The position numbers and the translations under genes were made by a program. From Caldilinea sp. (GTDB lineage: Bacteria > Chloroflexota > Anaerolineae > Caldilineales > Caldilineaceae): 7,288 nt of DNA. Shown piece by piece: positions 1 through 7,288 of the stretch. A model generated the notes under the pieces. That model saw nothing but the letters and a program-made list of their open reading frames with translations. It searched no databases and was not told the origin of the DNA. The stretch is from assembly GCA_026389955.1 (NCBI GenBank), contig JAPLGY010000495.1:1-7288 (forward strand), in the 5' to 3' direction. The stretch's first letter is position 1, and each line of letters starts with the position of its first letter.

Positions 1-1317
1 GGGCCAGCAGGCTGAAATTGCAGGTCATGATCTCGACGATCGGGAGCATGCCGGCCAGGGCGGCCCCGATGCCGGCCCCGGTGTAGGAGGATTCGCAAAG
101 GGGAGTGCCAAGGATCCGTGGTTCGCCGAGCTCATCCAGCAAGCCTTTGCTCACGGCGAAACAGCCGCCGTAGCGGCCCACGTCGGCTCCCATCAGAAAG
201 ACCCGGGGGTCTCGTTCAAGGGCGGCGCGCAGGGCCTCGCGCAGGGCCTCGCGATAGGTCAGCGTGCGGGTTTCCCCGGTTGGCGGTTGTGGTTCGGGCA
301 GCGTATAGCGGGCGGCTGGCGTCTCCTCTTCGGCATAGACGAACCGTTCCAGGTCGGCGACAGGCTCCCAGGTGCCGGCTTCGGCGAAGGCAACCCCTTC
401 TGCGATTTCCGACTGGACCTGCTGTTCGAGATCGGTGAGGTCCTCTGCGGAGATCAGGCCGTCGGTGTGCAGCTGGGCGCTGAAGCGGGCGATCGGGTCC
501 TGCTGGCGCCAGCTCTGCACCTCTTGTTTGTCTCGGTAGAGTTCGGCGTCGAACATCGAGTGGGCGCGAAAGCGGTAGGCGCGGCACTCGAGCAGCTGGG
601 GGCCACCGCCAGCTTTGATGCGGGCCACAGCCTGTCGGGCCGCCTGCTCGACTGCCAGCACATCCATCCCATCGACCGCATGTGCTTCCAGCCGATAGGC
701 GGCGGCTTTTTTGGCGATATCGGGTTCGGCCTGGTGCAGTTCCAGCGCTGTGCCCATGGCGTAGCGGTTGTTTTCGCAGACGAAGAGCACGGGCACCTGC
801 CAGAGGGAAGCCAGGTTGAGCGACTCATGAAATTCTCCTTCAGCGACTGCACCGTCGCCAAAGAAACAACAGGTGACCCGGTCGAGCGACTGCAGCTTGT
901 CGGCCAGCGCCATCCCGACTGCCAGCGGCAAGTGGCCGCCGACGATCGCATTGCCGCCGTAGAAACGGCTCTCCCGGTCAAAGAGGTGCATGGAGCCCCC
1001 GCGTCCGCGTGCACAACCCTCCTGCTTGCCGTACATTTCGGCAAAAATTGCCCCGGCGCTGACCCCGCGCAGCAGGGCATGGGCGTGCTCACGATAGGTG
1101 GCCACGACCGCGTCTGCAGGCGTCAGTGCCTGCAGGACGCCTGTTGCGATCGCCTCTTCGCCGTCGTAGAGATGCATGAAACCACGAATTTTGCCTGCAC
1201 TGTACAACTCGTAACATTTTTCTTCCAGCCGGCGGACGCGCAGCATGGCATGCAACAACTGCAGCCCATGCTCTCGTTCGACGGCAGCTCTCTTGCGGCT
1301 ACGCAACGGTTGGCGTT

Positions 1318-1321
<4 letters not shown>
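1..1321 (-). CDS. Fused E1 alpha-beta subunit of a pyruvate/acetoin-type 2-oxo acid dehydrogenase (3' end cut by window)
   Basis: Thiamine-diphosphate-dependent E1, which decarboxylates (or, for acetoin, cleaves) the substrate and passes the acyl group to lipoyl-E2. One uninterrupted frame holds both halves. Residues about 25-320 are an E1-alpha domain: [23 protein letters not shown], a GDG...NN thiamine-diphosphate motif (G155-G157 to N184-N185), and [10 protein letters not shown] around H254, matching the conserved loop of E1-alpha proteins. A Pro/Glu-rich linker follows (about 325-353), then an E1-beta domain from about residue 354 ([17 protein letters not shown] from M377, [27 protein letters not shown]). 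About 440 residues are visible; the rest of the beta half lies beyond base 1. The GTG start at 1321-1319 overlaps the acs stop as GTGA and has AAGGAG nine bases upstream. E1 in this order is known as a fusion in some bacteria, but separate alpha and beta genes are commoner. The motifs fit pyruvate or acetoin dehydrogenase better than branched-chain E1; the exact substrate is uncertain. Confidence 0.9.
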
Positions 1322-3129
<1,808 letters not shown>

Positions 3130-3136
3130 TGCGCTA

Positions 3137-3140
3137 CCTC
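3137..3140 (-). promoter_or_regulatory. Ribosome binding site of acsA
   Basis: GAGG (within AAGAGGT) on the minus strand, seven bases before the ATG at 3129. It favours the start MEWQPIHKS over the in-frame GTG at 3174, which has purine-rich AAAGAG directly abutting it with no spacer. Confidence 0.6.
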
Positions 3141-3182
3141 TTCCGGGAACGAGGGTGACGTATCGATTCCTCACCTCTTTAC

Positions 3183-3211
3183 AGTGTAGCAGAGCCCAGC
3201 TGACCGTTGAA
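3183..3211 (-). promoter_or_regulatory. Candidate sigma-70-type promoter of the acsA-E1 operon
   Basis: On the minus strand an extended -10, TGC followed by TACACT (hexamer 3183-3188), lies 17 bases downstream of TTCAAC (3206-3211) as a weak -35. The -10 matches TATAAT at 4 of 6 positions and has the TGn extension; the -35 matches at only 3 of 6. The -10 sits about 54 bases before the acsA ATG. The -35 falls inside the palindrome at 3201-3217, as expected for a repressor-controlled promoter. Inferred from consensus only. Confidence 0.45.
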
Positions 3212-3217
3212 CGGTCA
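3201..3217. promoter_or_regulatory. Perfect 17-bp palindrome, probable repressor operator (TetR-like)
   Basis: TGACCGTT-G-AACGGTCA on the plus strand: two perfect 8-base arms around one central base, in the non-coding gap upstream of acsA. The size, symmetry and TGACCG/CGGTCA half-sites resemble operators of TetR-family regulators of acyl-CoA metabolism. It covers the -35 of the candidate acsA promoter. The regulator itself is not in the window, so the family assignment is inference. Confidence 0.55.
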
Positions 3218-3250
3218 AATGGCCAGGTTTGTTGCAGGAGGGGAAGAGTT

Positions 3251-3282
3251 GTCCGGCGCTGCCTGTGCAGGCAGCGCCGGAC
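3251..3282 (-). terminator. Hairpin terminator-like inverted repeat after the GH172 operon
   Basis: A perfect inverted repeat with 15-base arms (GTCCGGCGCTGCCTG and its complement) around a 2-base centre. In RNA it can form a 14-bp GC-rich stem with a 4-base loop, or 13 bp with a 6-base loop. It begins six bases after the stop of the third GH172 gene. The bases that follow on the minus strand (AACTCTTCCCC) make only a poor U-tract, so intrinsic termination may be incomplete; the stem could also stabilise the mRNA 3' end. It separates the GH172 unit from the acsA promoter. Confidence 0.7.
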
Positions 3283-3288
3283 TCACCA

Positions 3289-4506
3289 TCAACCTGGCAG
3301 AGGCAGCCGGTCGGCCACGGACGGGAACGAGGGAAACGGCTTGTGGGGTTCGTTTTGATACCAGTATGCGGTGCTGGACAGATCGTCGGAGCGATGGTTG
3401 TTGTGCCCGTGTTCGAGGGTGACCTTGATGCTCTGGCGAAAATGGACAGGGTCTTCGATATGAAACCGATAGTAGGAGGATTTTCCGCTCCAGTTGGGGC
3501 CGCCAGGCAAGGTCAAGCCATGGTAGGGGCTGTCATATTTGACGGCCGGGCAGTAGGCCGTGTTGAAATAATCTTCCGTACCCGTGCCATGCAGCGTGGG
3601 GGGCCATTGTTCGCCGTCGATGAAGATCATGTCGTCGCCTTCACCGTACCAGTTGAAGATTCTAAAAAATTCCAGCCGCTCTTCAGGGGTTGCTGCCCGG
3701 GCCTCTTCGCGGGTCTGGGGCCAGACTTTGTCGGCTGGCCAGGAGAAGGCATCGCCGACCCGCAGGTTATGCACGTTGAAGTTGCATCCGACATAGTGGC
3801 CTGTCCCTTCTGCTTCCAGCAGAACGTAGTTTTCCTTGCCGCCAAGATTGCGGCCGCCAAATTCAAAGGCCAGGTTGCGCAGGGTGTCGTCTGGTGCCTG
3901 TGCGAACGGCGAGCTGTTGGCCTCAAAAAGTTGGCGAGTCTCTTCGACCAGTGCCGGCAAGGCTTCCTTGCGAAGGCCTTGCGTCGGATTTTCTCGCCGC
4001 CACTGCGCGTGAAAACGGCCCATGTCTGCTGGAATCGTTGCATGCAGCTCGTAGTCGATATAGTAATAGAAGTTCATCGGCACATCGGCTTCGTTGTGCA
4101 GAAAAAATTCGGCTCGTTCTCCAAAGGGCATGGGGAACCAACAGTTGAAGCCACGTCCGTCGGCTGGGCTCATCTGCAGCGGCAGGGAGGAAAAATTGAC
4201 CGTCTGGGCATGTCCGACACCAAAAAAATCGCCGAGGGGCACTTCAATCGAATCGTTGCTTTCGTTGTCCCAACGGGCACGCAGCACAACCCGGCGCAGA
4301 TAGTCGTCCTGTGCACAGGCGTGTGTACACCAGATGTGGTTGATACAGCCAGCCCCGACAATATCTGCCAACACCACCGTCTGGCCAGGTTGGACGACCC
4401 GATAATCCAGGTTGCCTCCTGTCTGATCCCAGCTAGACACGCGGCGGGTTGTGACGTTGCGGATTCTCGCCAGCTCGCCCAGAGGGCTTCCCTTAAAGAC
4501 ACTCAT
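3289..4506 (-). CDS. GH172 (DUF2961) glycoside hydrolase, divergent long member
   Basis: A 405-residue DUF2961/GH172 protein. Characterised members of this family are retaining furanosidases (difructose dianhydride I synthase/hydrolase, exo-alpha-D-arabinofuranosidases) built from jelly-roll folds, with two catalytic glutamates about 20 residues apart. Seen here: SSWDQTGGNLD (S24-D34, the N-terminal signature common in the family), LPLGDFFGVG-type core (PLGDFF, P90-F95), GTGHYVG, NWYGEGDDMIFIDGE with E289, HGTGTEDYF with E311, and YRFHIEDPVHFRQS. E289 and E311 are the likely nucleophile and acid/base by analogy. Compared with its two upstream paralogues it carries two insertions, at about 176-230 and 250-282. 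No signal peptide is visible, so it is probably cytoplasmic. The ATG at 4506 has AAGGAG six bases upstream; only 13 bases separate it from the preceding stop. Substrate unknown; a non-catalytic sugar-binding role cannot be excluded. Confidence 0.85.
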   Translation of the reverse strand: MSVFKGSPLGELARIRNVTTRRVSSWDQTGGNLDYRVVQPGQTVVLADIVGAGCINHIWCTHACAQDDYLRRVVLRARWDNESNDSIEVPLGDFFGVGHAQTVNFSSLPLQMSPADGRGFNCWFPMPFGERAEFFLHNEADVPMNFYYYIDYELHATIPADMGRFHAQWRRENPTQGLRKEALPALVEETRQLFEANSSPFAQAPDDTLRNLAFEFGGRNLGGKENYVLLEAEGTGHYVGCNFNVHNLRVGDAFSWPADKVWPQTREEARAATPEERLEFFRIFNWYGEGDDMIFIDGEQWPPTLHGTGTEDYFNTAYCPAVKYDSPYHGLTLPGGPNWSGKSSYYRFHIEDPVHFRQSIKVTLEHGHNNHRSDDLSSTAYWYQNEPHKPFPSFPSVADRLPLPG

Positions 4507-4512
4507 GGTTGG

Positions 4513-4518
4513 CTCCTT
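4513..4518 (-). promoter_or_regulatory. Ribosome binding site of the third GH172 gene
   Basis: AAGGAG on the minus strand, six bases before the ATG at 4506 and one base after the stop codon of the upstream GH172 gene. It rules out the open extension of the frame up to 4623, which would overlap that gene, and suggests translational coupling. Confidence 0.75.
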
Positions 4519-4519
4519 G

Positions 4520-5620
4520 TCAGATAACTTCCAGAAATTCAAAGTTGGGCAGGGGAGGGAAGGGTGCGTGGGGTTCGACCTGGTACCAGAACGCGGTGGA
4601 AGCGATATCGTCTTGCAGGGCAAGATAACGCGGTTTGCCGTTCAGGCTCATCCGCCAGCCCAGGGCTTGGAGGGTGATGCGGCACTCCTGTTTGAAGCGG
4701 ACAGGGTCCATCACATGCCAGCGATAGAGCCCAAAGCGGGTGTTGGCTTTGTTCAGCCCGTCGGGGATGAGCACCTGTGGCATCCCGGAGAAGGGGGAAG
4801 TAAACACGCCGTAGTGTCCTGGGGGCTGTTCGAACCCCCAGGCGCCCCCAAAATAGTCTTCGGTACCTGTGCCGCAGATCGTCGGGTAGGTTGTGTCGCC
4901 GTCCAGGTAGAACTTGACTTCTCCTTCTCCCCACCACAGGTTGTTGTTGACGCCCCATGCGATGTAGACGCCCACATAATGTCCCTGGCCGCGCACCCCA
5001 TCCAAGATGGTGTACACCTCTTTGTAGGGCAGCGGGTTCTGTCGGCGAAATTGGGCATGAAAATAAGCTCGGTCGGCTTCCACCTCGGTCAGGGTGTAGT
5101 TGATCTGATAAAAGAATCCCTCGACAGCGTCTGGCAGAAGATTTTCGACTGTAATTTTTGCCCCAGTTCGGAAAGGCATTTCCCAGTAGCTGTTAAAGCC
5201 GCCGGCAGGGTTGACTGCTATTGGCAGGGAGCGGACATCGGCCCGTTCGCACCAGCCCATACAGAAAAAATCTCCCAGCGGCACTTCTACCGAGGGGGTC
5301 TCTTCGGCATCCCAGTACATCCGCAGGATCAGCGAACGCCAGAATTTGGGATGGACGGTGATCCAGATCTGTTGAATCGCGCCGGAACCGTTGATTTCGG
5401 CGAGTGTGACGACGTTGTTGGGCTGGACGGTGATGCAGGGGGAGAGTTTCCAGCCGTGTCCGAGCTCGCGCGCGGCAACTGCGCCGGTGCCTTCAGTGGC
5501 CATTCCTCCTTTGCCTTTTTCTCCGGTGAAATTTTCTGCGCTGATCGAACGGGTTTCGGCATTGGATACTCTGGCCAGGTTTCCCAGGCCCAAACCCAAA
5601 CCGTTGTAGGGGTACGTCAT
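4520..5620 (-). CDS. GH172 (DUF2961) glycoside hydrolase, second tandem copy
   Basis: A 366-residue DUF2961/GH172 protein, the near twin of the gene just upstream (roughly half of residues identical by eye, same length and same ending, LEVI). In order: AETRSISAENFTGEKGKGG (residues 21-39), PLGDFFCMG, SLPIAVNPAGGFNSYWEMPF, FHAQFRRQNPLPY, ILDGVRGQGHYVG, NNNLWWGEGEVKFYLDGD with E232, TICGTGTEDYFGGAW with E254, and LYRWHVMDPVRF. E232 and E254 match the two glutamates proposed as nucleophile and acid/base in GH172. The N-terminal ISAEN-TG-KG signature differs from the SS-D-TGGN form of the third gene, so the operon holds two subgroups. No signal peptide or membrane segment. The ATG at 5620 has GGAGG seven bases upstream; the frame stays open to 5764 but that part overlaps the preceding gene. 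Predicted cytoplasmic furanosidase; substrate unknown. Confidence 0.87.
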   Translation of the reverse strand: MTYPYNGLGLGLGNLARVSNAETRSISAENFTGEKGKGGMATEGTGAVAARELGHGWKLSPCITVQPNNVVTLAEINGSGAIQQIWITVHPKFWRSLILRMYWDAEETPSVEVPLGDFFCMGWCERADVRSLPIAVNPAGGFNSYWEMPFRTGAKITVENLLPDAVEGFFYQINYTLTEVEADRAYFHAQFRRQNPLPYKEVYTILDGVRGQGHYVGVYIAWGVNNNLWWGEGEVKFYLDGDTTYPTICGTGTEDYFGGAWGFEQPPGHYGVFTSPFSGMPQVLIPDGLNKANTRFGLYRWHVMDPVRFKQECRITLQALGWRMSLNGKPRYLALQDDIASTAFWYQVEPHAPFPPLPNFEFLEVI

Positions 5621-5627
5621 GGTTTTT

Positions 5628-5632
5628 CCTCC
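5628..5632 (-). promoter_or_regulatory. Ribosome binding site of the second GH172 gene
   Basis: GGAGG on the minus strand with a seven-base A-rich spacer before the ATG at 5620. It fixes the start at MTYPYNGLG, which aligns with the N-terminus of the first paralogue (MQFNGLG), and excludes the in-frame start at 5764. Confidence 0.75.
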
Positions 5633-5672
5633 AAATTCAGACAAAAACTGGGGATGGCAACTGTGGATTGGA

Positions 5673-6776
5673 TCAGATGACTTCCAGCGCGTTGCGGTCA
5701 GGCAATGTGGGAAAAGGCAGGGCAGGCAACGTCTGGTACCAGTAGGCGACGGAGCAGATGTCATGTTGTCCGGGCAGGTAGCGTCCTTCTGAACGCCAAC
5801 CCAGCGCCTGGATTGTCACTTTCAGATCGCTGCGAAAGGTGATGGGGTCCATGACATGCCAACGATACATGGCATGGCGATGCTGGGACTGGTAGGTGCC
5901 GTCCGGACGCAGCACCTGATGCATGCCGACGAAGGGGGTAGTGTAGGTTGTGTATTGGCCGTTCAGATCGAAGTTGTAGGCGCCGCCGAAATAGTCCTCG
6001 GTTCCTGTGCCGCAGATTGTGGGGTATTCGTTGTCGCCGTCGATGTAGAATTTGATCTCGCCCTCTCCCCACCAGCCGTTGTTCTGGATCGACCAGCCCA
6101 TAGAAGTGCCGACATAGTGGCCGCGCCCGCGCACCCCGTCCAAGATGACATAGGGTTCGAGATAGGGCAGTGGGTTGCATCGTCGGAATTGGGCGTGGAA
6201 GTAGGCAGCTTGTTCCGGGACCTCGGTCAGACAGTAGTTGATCTGATAAAAACAGGCCCCGGCCTGTTTGGGGTTGCGGTTCTCCAAGGTCAGCCGGGCC
6301 CGGCGTCGAAACGGCATCTCCCAAAAACAGTTGAGGGCGCGATTGGGGTTGACGGCAACTGGGAGTGAACTGATCTGTGTGATGGGCCCTTGTGTGGGCC
6401 GTTCTGGGTTTTGAAAGCTGAAGGGCATGGCAAAAAAGTCAGTCAGCGGGCATTCGACTGCGGGCAGGGCTTCGTCTTCCCAGTAGATCCGCAAAATAAA
6501 ATCCCGATCCATGATGCTGCCGCCGAACCACATGCTTTGAATTGCGCCAGATCCAGCAATGTCGGCGAGCACGACCGTATCTGTGGGGGGGATCGTGACA
6601 TAGGGACGGCATTTCCACCCGCGGCCCAGCTCGCGCGCCGGGCCATCTGGCTCTGGGTCTGCCATTGCACCGGCGCCTTTGGCGCCGGTCGGATTTTCAG
6701 CGCTGATCGACCTGGTTTCTGCTTCGCTCAGCCACGCCAGATTCCCCAAATGTCTGCCAAGACCGTTAAACTGCAT
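5673..6776 (-). CDS. GH172 (DUF2961) glycoside hydrolase, first tandem copy
   Basis: A 367-residue DUF2961/GH172 protein. Motifs in order: ETRSISAENPTGAKGAG (residues 20-36), PLTDFFAM, SLPVAVNPNRALNCFWEMPF, FHAQFRRCNPLPY, ILDGVRGRGHYVG, NNGWWGEGEIKFYIDGD with E238, TICGTGTEDYFGGAY with E260, and MYRWHVMDPITF. The two glutamates, 22 residues apart, are the presumed catalytic pair by analogy with GH172. It is a tandem paralogue of the next gene, 52 bases downstream. The start has a GGAGGAGA ribosome binding site. No signal peptide is visible. It follows the transporter ATPase by 67 bases in the same direction, consistent with co-transcription and with hydrolysis of an imported saccharide inside the cell. 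The exact sugar is not readable from the sequence; arabinofuranosides or fructofuranosides are the family precedent. Confidence 0.87.
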   Translation of the reverse strand: MQFNGLGRHLGNLAWLSEAETRSISAENPTGAKGAGAMADPEPDGPARELGRGWKCRPYVTIPPTDTVVLADIAGSGAIQSMWFGGSIMDRDFILRIYWEDEALPAVECPLTDFFAMPFSFQNPERPTQGPITQISSLPVAVNPNRALNCFWEMPFRRRARLTLENRNPKQAGACFYQINYCLTEVPEQAAYFHAQFRRCNPLPYLEPYVILDGVRGRGHYVGTSMGWSIQNNGWWGEGEIKFYIDGDNEYPTICGTGTEDYFGGAYNFDLNGQYTTYTTPFVGMHQVLRPDGTYQSQHRHAMYRWHVMDPITFRSDLKVTIQALGWRSEGRYLPGQHDICSVAYWYQTLPALPFPTLPDRNALEVI

Positions 6777-6784
6777 CGTTTTAC

Positions 6785-6792
6785 TCTCCTCC
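6785..6792 (-). promoter_or_regulatory. Ribosome binding site of the first GH172 gene
   Basis: GGAGGAGA on the minus strand, eight bases before the ATG at 6776. The first ATG of the frame is thereby supported. Confidence 0.65.
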
Positions 6793-6797
6793 GCTGG

Positions 6798-6825
6798 AAT
6801 TTACAAACAAGAGAGACTGTTTCAA
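6798..6825 (-). promoter_or_regulatory. Weak internal promoter candidate before the GH172 genes
   Basis: On the minus strand TTGAAA (6820-6825) and TAAATT (6798-6803) are separated by 16 bases, within the AT-rich 67-base gap after the transporter gene. The -35 matches TTGACA at 4 to 5 positions; the -10 matches at 4. It leaves very little room before the ribosome binding site, so transcription may instead simply read through from the transporter operon. Confidence 0.25.
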
Positions 6826-6843
6826 GAAGATGGTTGTGGCGGT

Positions 6844-7288
6844 CTATGAGCCGCCGGCGGGTGCAGGGTGCTGGTAGTCTACCGGTTTGAAGCAGTGGAC
6901 CTGGCTCTGCTCGTCCAGTGTGACGATTGGGGGCCTGGCCTGTCGGCAGAGCTCGCGTGCATAGGGGCAGCGCCCTGCAAATTTGCAGCCTTTGTATCCG
7001 TATTCTTTGGTTTCCAGATCGGGCAGACGCACCACCTCGTTCCACTTTTCGCCAATTTTGGCGACTGAATCGAGCAGGAGTTCGGTGTACGGGTGGGAGG
7101 GGGTTTTCAGGACTTTGGCAGAGGGGCCTGACTCGACGATGCTGCCGCGGTACATGATGGCGATCTGGTCGCTCACATAATAGGCTGTCGAAAGATCGTG
7201 GGTAATGTACAAGATGGTGACTTTGAATTCATCGCGCAGTTTTTTGAACAGGTTCACGACATTCATGCGCATCGACGCGTCGATCATG
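6844..7288 (-). CDS. Oligopeptide/dipeptide-family ABC transporter ATPase, C-terminal part (5' end cut by window)
   Basis: The last 148 codons or so of an OppF/DppF-like nucleotide-binding subunit, which powers import by a Dpp/Opp-type permease in the membrane. SMIDASMR-like D-loop sequence begins at the window edge, then LYITHD with the H-loop histidine (30th visible residue), the QIAIMYRGSIVESG strand, and the C-terminal Oligo_HPY domain: SHPYTELLLDSV, then the cysteine cluster GCKFAGRCPYARELC and VHCF typical of these ATPases. Walker A, the Q-loop and the signature motif lie outside the window. It ends in TAG at 6844. Members of this transporter class import peptides but in several thermophiles also import oligosaccharides; the adjacent glycosidase genes favour a sugar substrate here. 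This is inference. Confidence 0.9.
   Translation of the reverse strand, partial: MIDASMRMNVVNLFKKLRDEFKVTILYITHDLSTAYYVSDQIAIMYRGSIVESGPSAKVLKTPSHPYTELLLDSVAKIGEKWNEVVRLPDLETKEYGYKGCKFAGRCPYARELCRQARPPIVTLDEQSQVHCFKPVDYQHPAPAGGS

Noticed and set aside
227..250. Tandem duplication of a 12-base unit (GCGCAGGGCCTC)
   Set aside because: It lies in frame in the E1 gene and encodes a repeated EALR at the start of the E1-beta domain; a small coding repeat in a helix with no sign of mobility or regulation.
454..1092. Minus-strand open frame within the E1 gene in another reading frame
   Set aside because: The E1 frame is continuous through the same bases with conserved motifs on both sides, so this is an out-of-frame shadow and not evidence of a frameshift.
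4507..4623. N-terminal extension of the third GH172 gene
   Set aside because: It would overlap the preceding gene; the extension has no family similarity and the ATG at 4506 has an ideal ribosome binding site. The extension of the second gene to 5764 is rejected for the same reason.
6669..6689. Perfect palindrome with 9-base arms and a TTT centre inside the first GH172 gene
   Set aside because: It encodes TGAKGAG, and the symmetry follows from GGC/GCC codons. The paralogue encodes the same segment without the palindrome, so a conserved regulatory role is not supported.
6838..6860. GGCGG/CCGCC inverted repeats around the stop codon of the transporter ATPase gene
   Set aside because: The stem is only five base pairs with no T-run after it, too weak to call a terminator; read-through into the GH172 genes is more likely.

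Overview
The window is a GC-rich bacterial segment with every recognisable gene on the minus strand, so genes are read from high to low coordinates. Strong AAGGAG/GGAGG ribosome binding sites and very short gene spacings indicate compact operons. The combination of a DppF-type transporter ATPase, several DUF2961/GH172 genes and a fused alpha-beta 2-oxo acid dehydrogenase E1 would fit a Chloroflexota member of the Caldilineae type, but that is a weak inference from gene content; no marker gene is present.

Unit A (7288 down to 3251). The window opens inside the last part of an oligopeptide/dipeptide-family ABC transporter ATPase. After 67 bases come three consecutive genes of one protein family, DUF2961, now known as glycoside hydrolase family 172 (GH172). 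The first two (5673-6776 and 4520-5620) are close paralogues of about 366 residues. The third (3289-4506) is a longer, divergent member with a different N-terminal signature and two insertions. None has a visible signal peptide. The simplest reading is a catabolic locus in which the Dpp/Opp-type transporter imports a glycan fragment or oligosaccharide and three cytoplasmic GH172 enzymes cleave it, probably at furanosidic (arabinofuranose- or fructofuranose-type) linkages. The substrate is not determined by the sequence. A perfect 15-bp inverted repeat just after the third gene probably ends this unit.

Intergenic control region (3130-3288). It holds the terminator-like hairpin of unit A, a perfect 17-bp palindrome resembling a TetR-type operator, and an extended -10 promoter candidate whose -35 lies inside the palindrome. 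It appears to be the regulated promoter of unit B.

Unit B (3129 down to beyond 1). An AcsA-type acetate-CoA ligase overlaps by four bases (GTGA) a gene for a fused thiamine-diphosphate-dependent 2-oxo acid/acetoin dehydrogenase E1, in which the alpha chain and beta chain form one polypeptide. The gene runs off the left edge. Both enzymes lead to acetyl-CoA. The pairing could mean pyruvate oxidation plus acetate activation, or acetoin breakdown (acetyl-CoA plus acetaldehyde, the latter reaching acetate), but E2/E3 genes that would help decide are outside the window.
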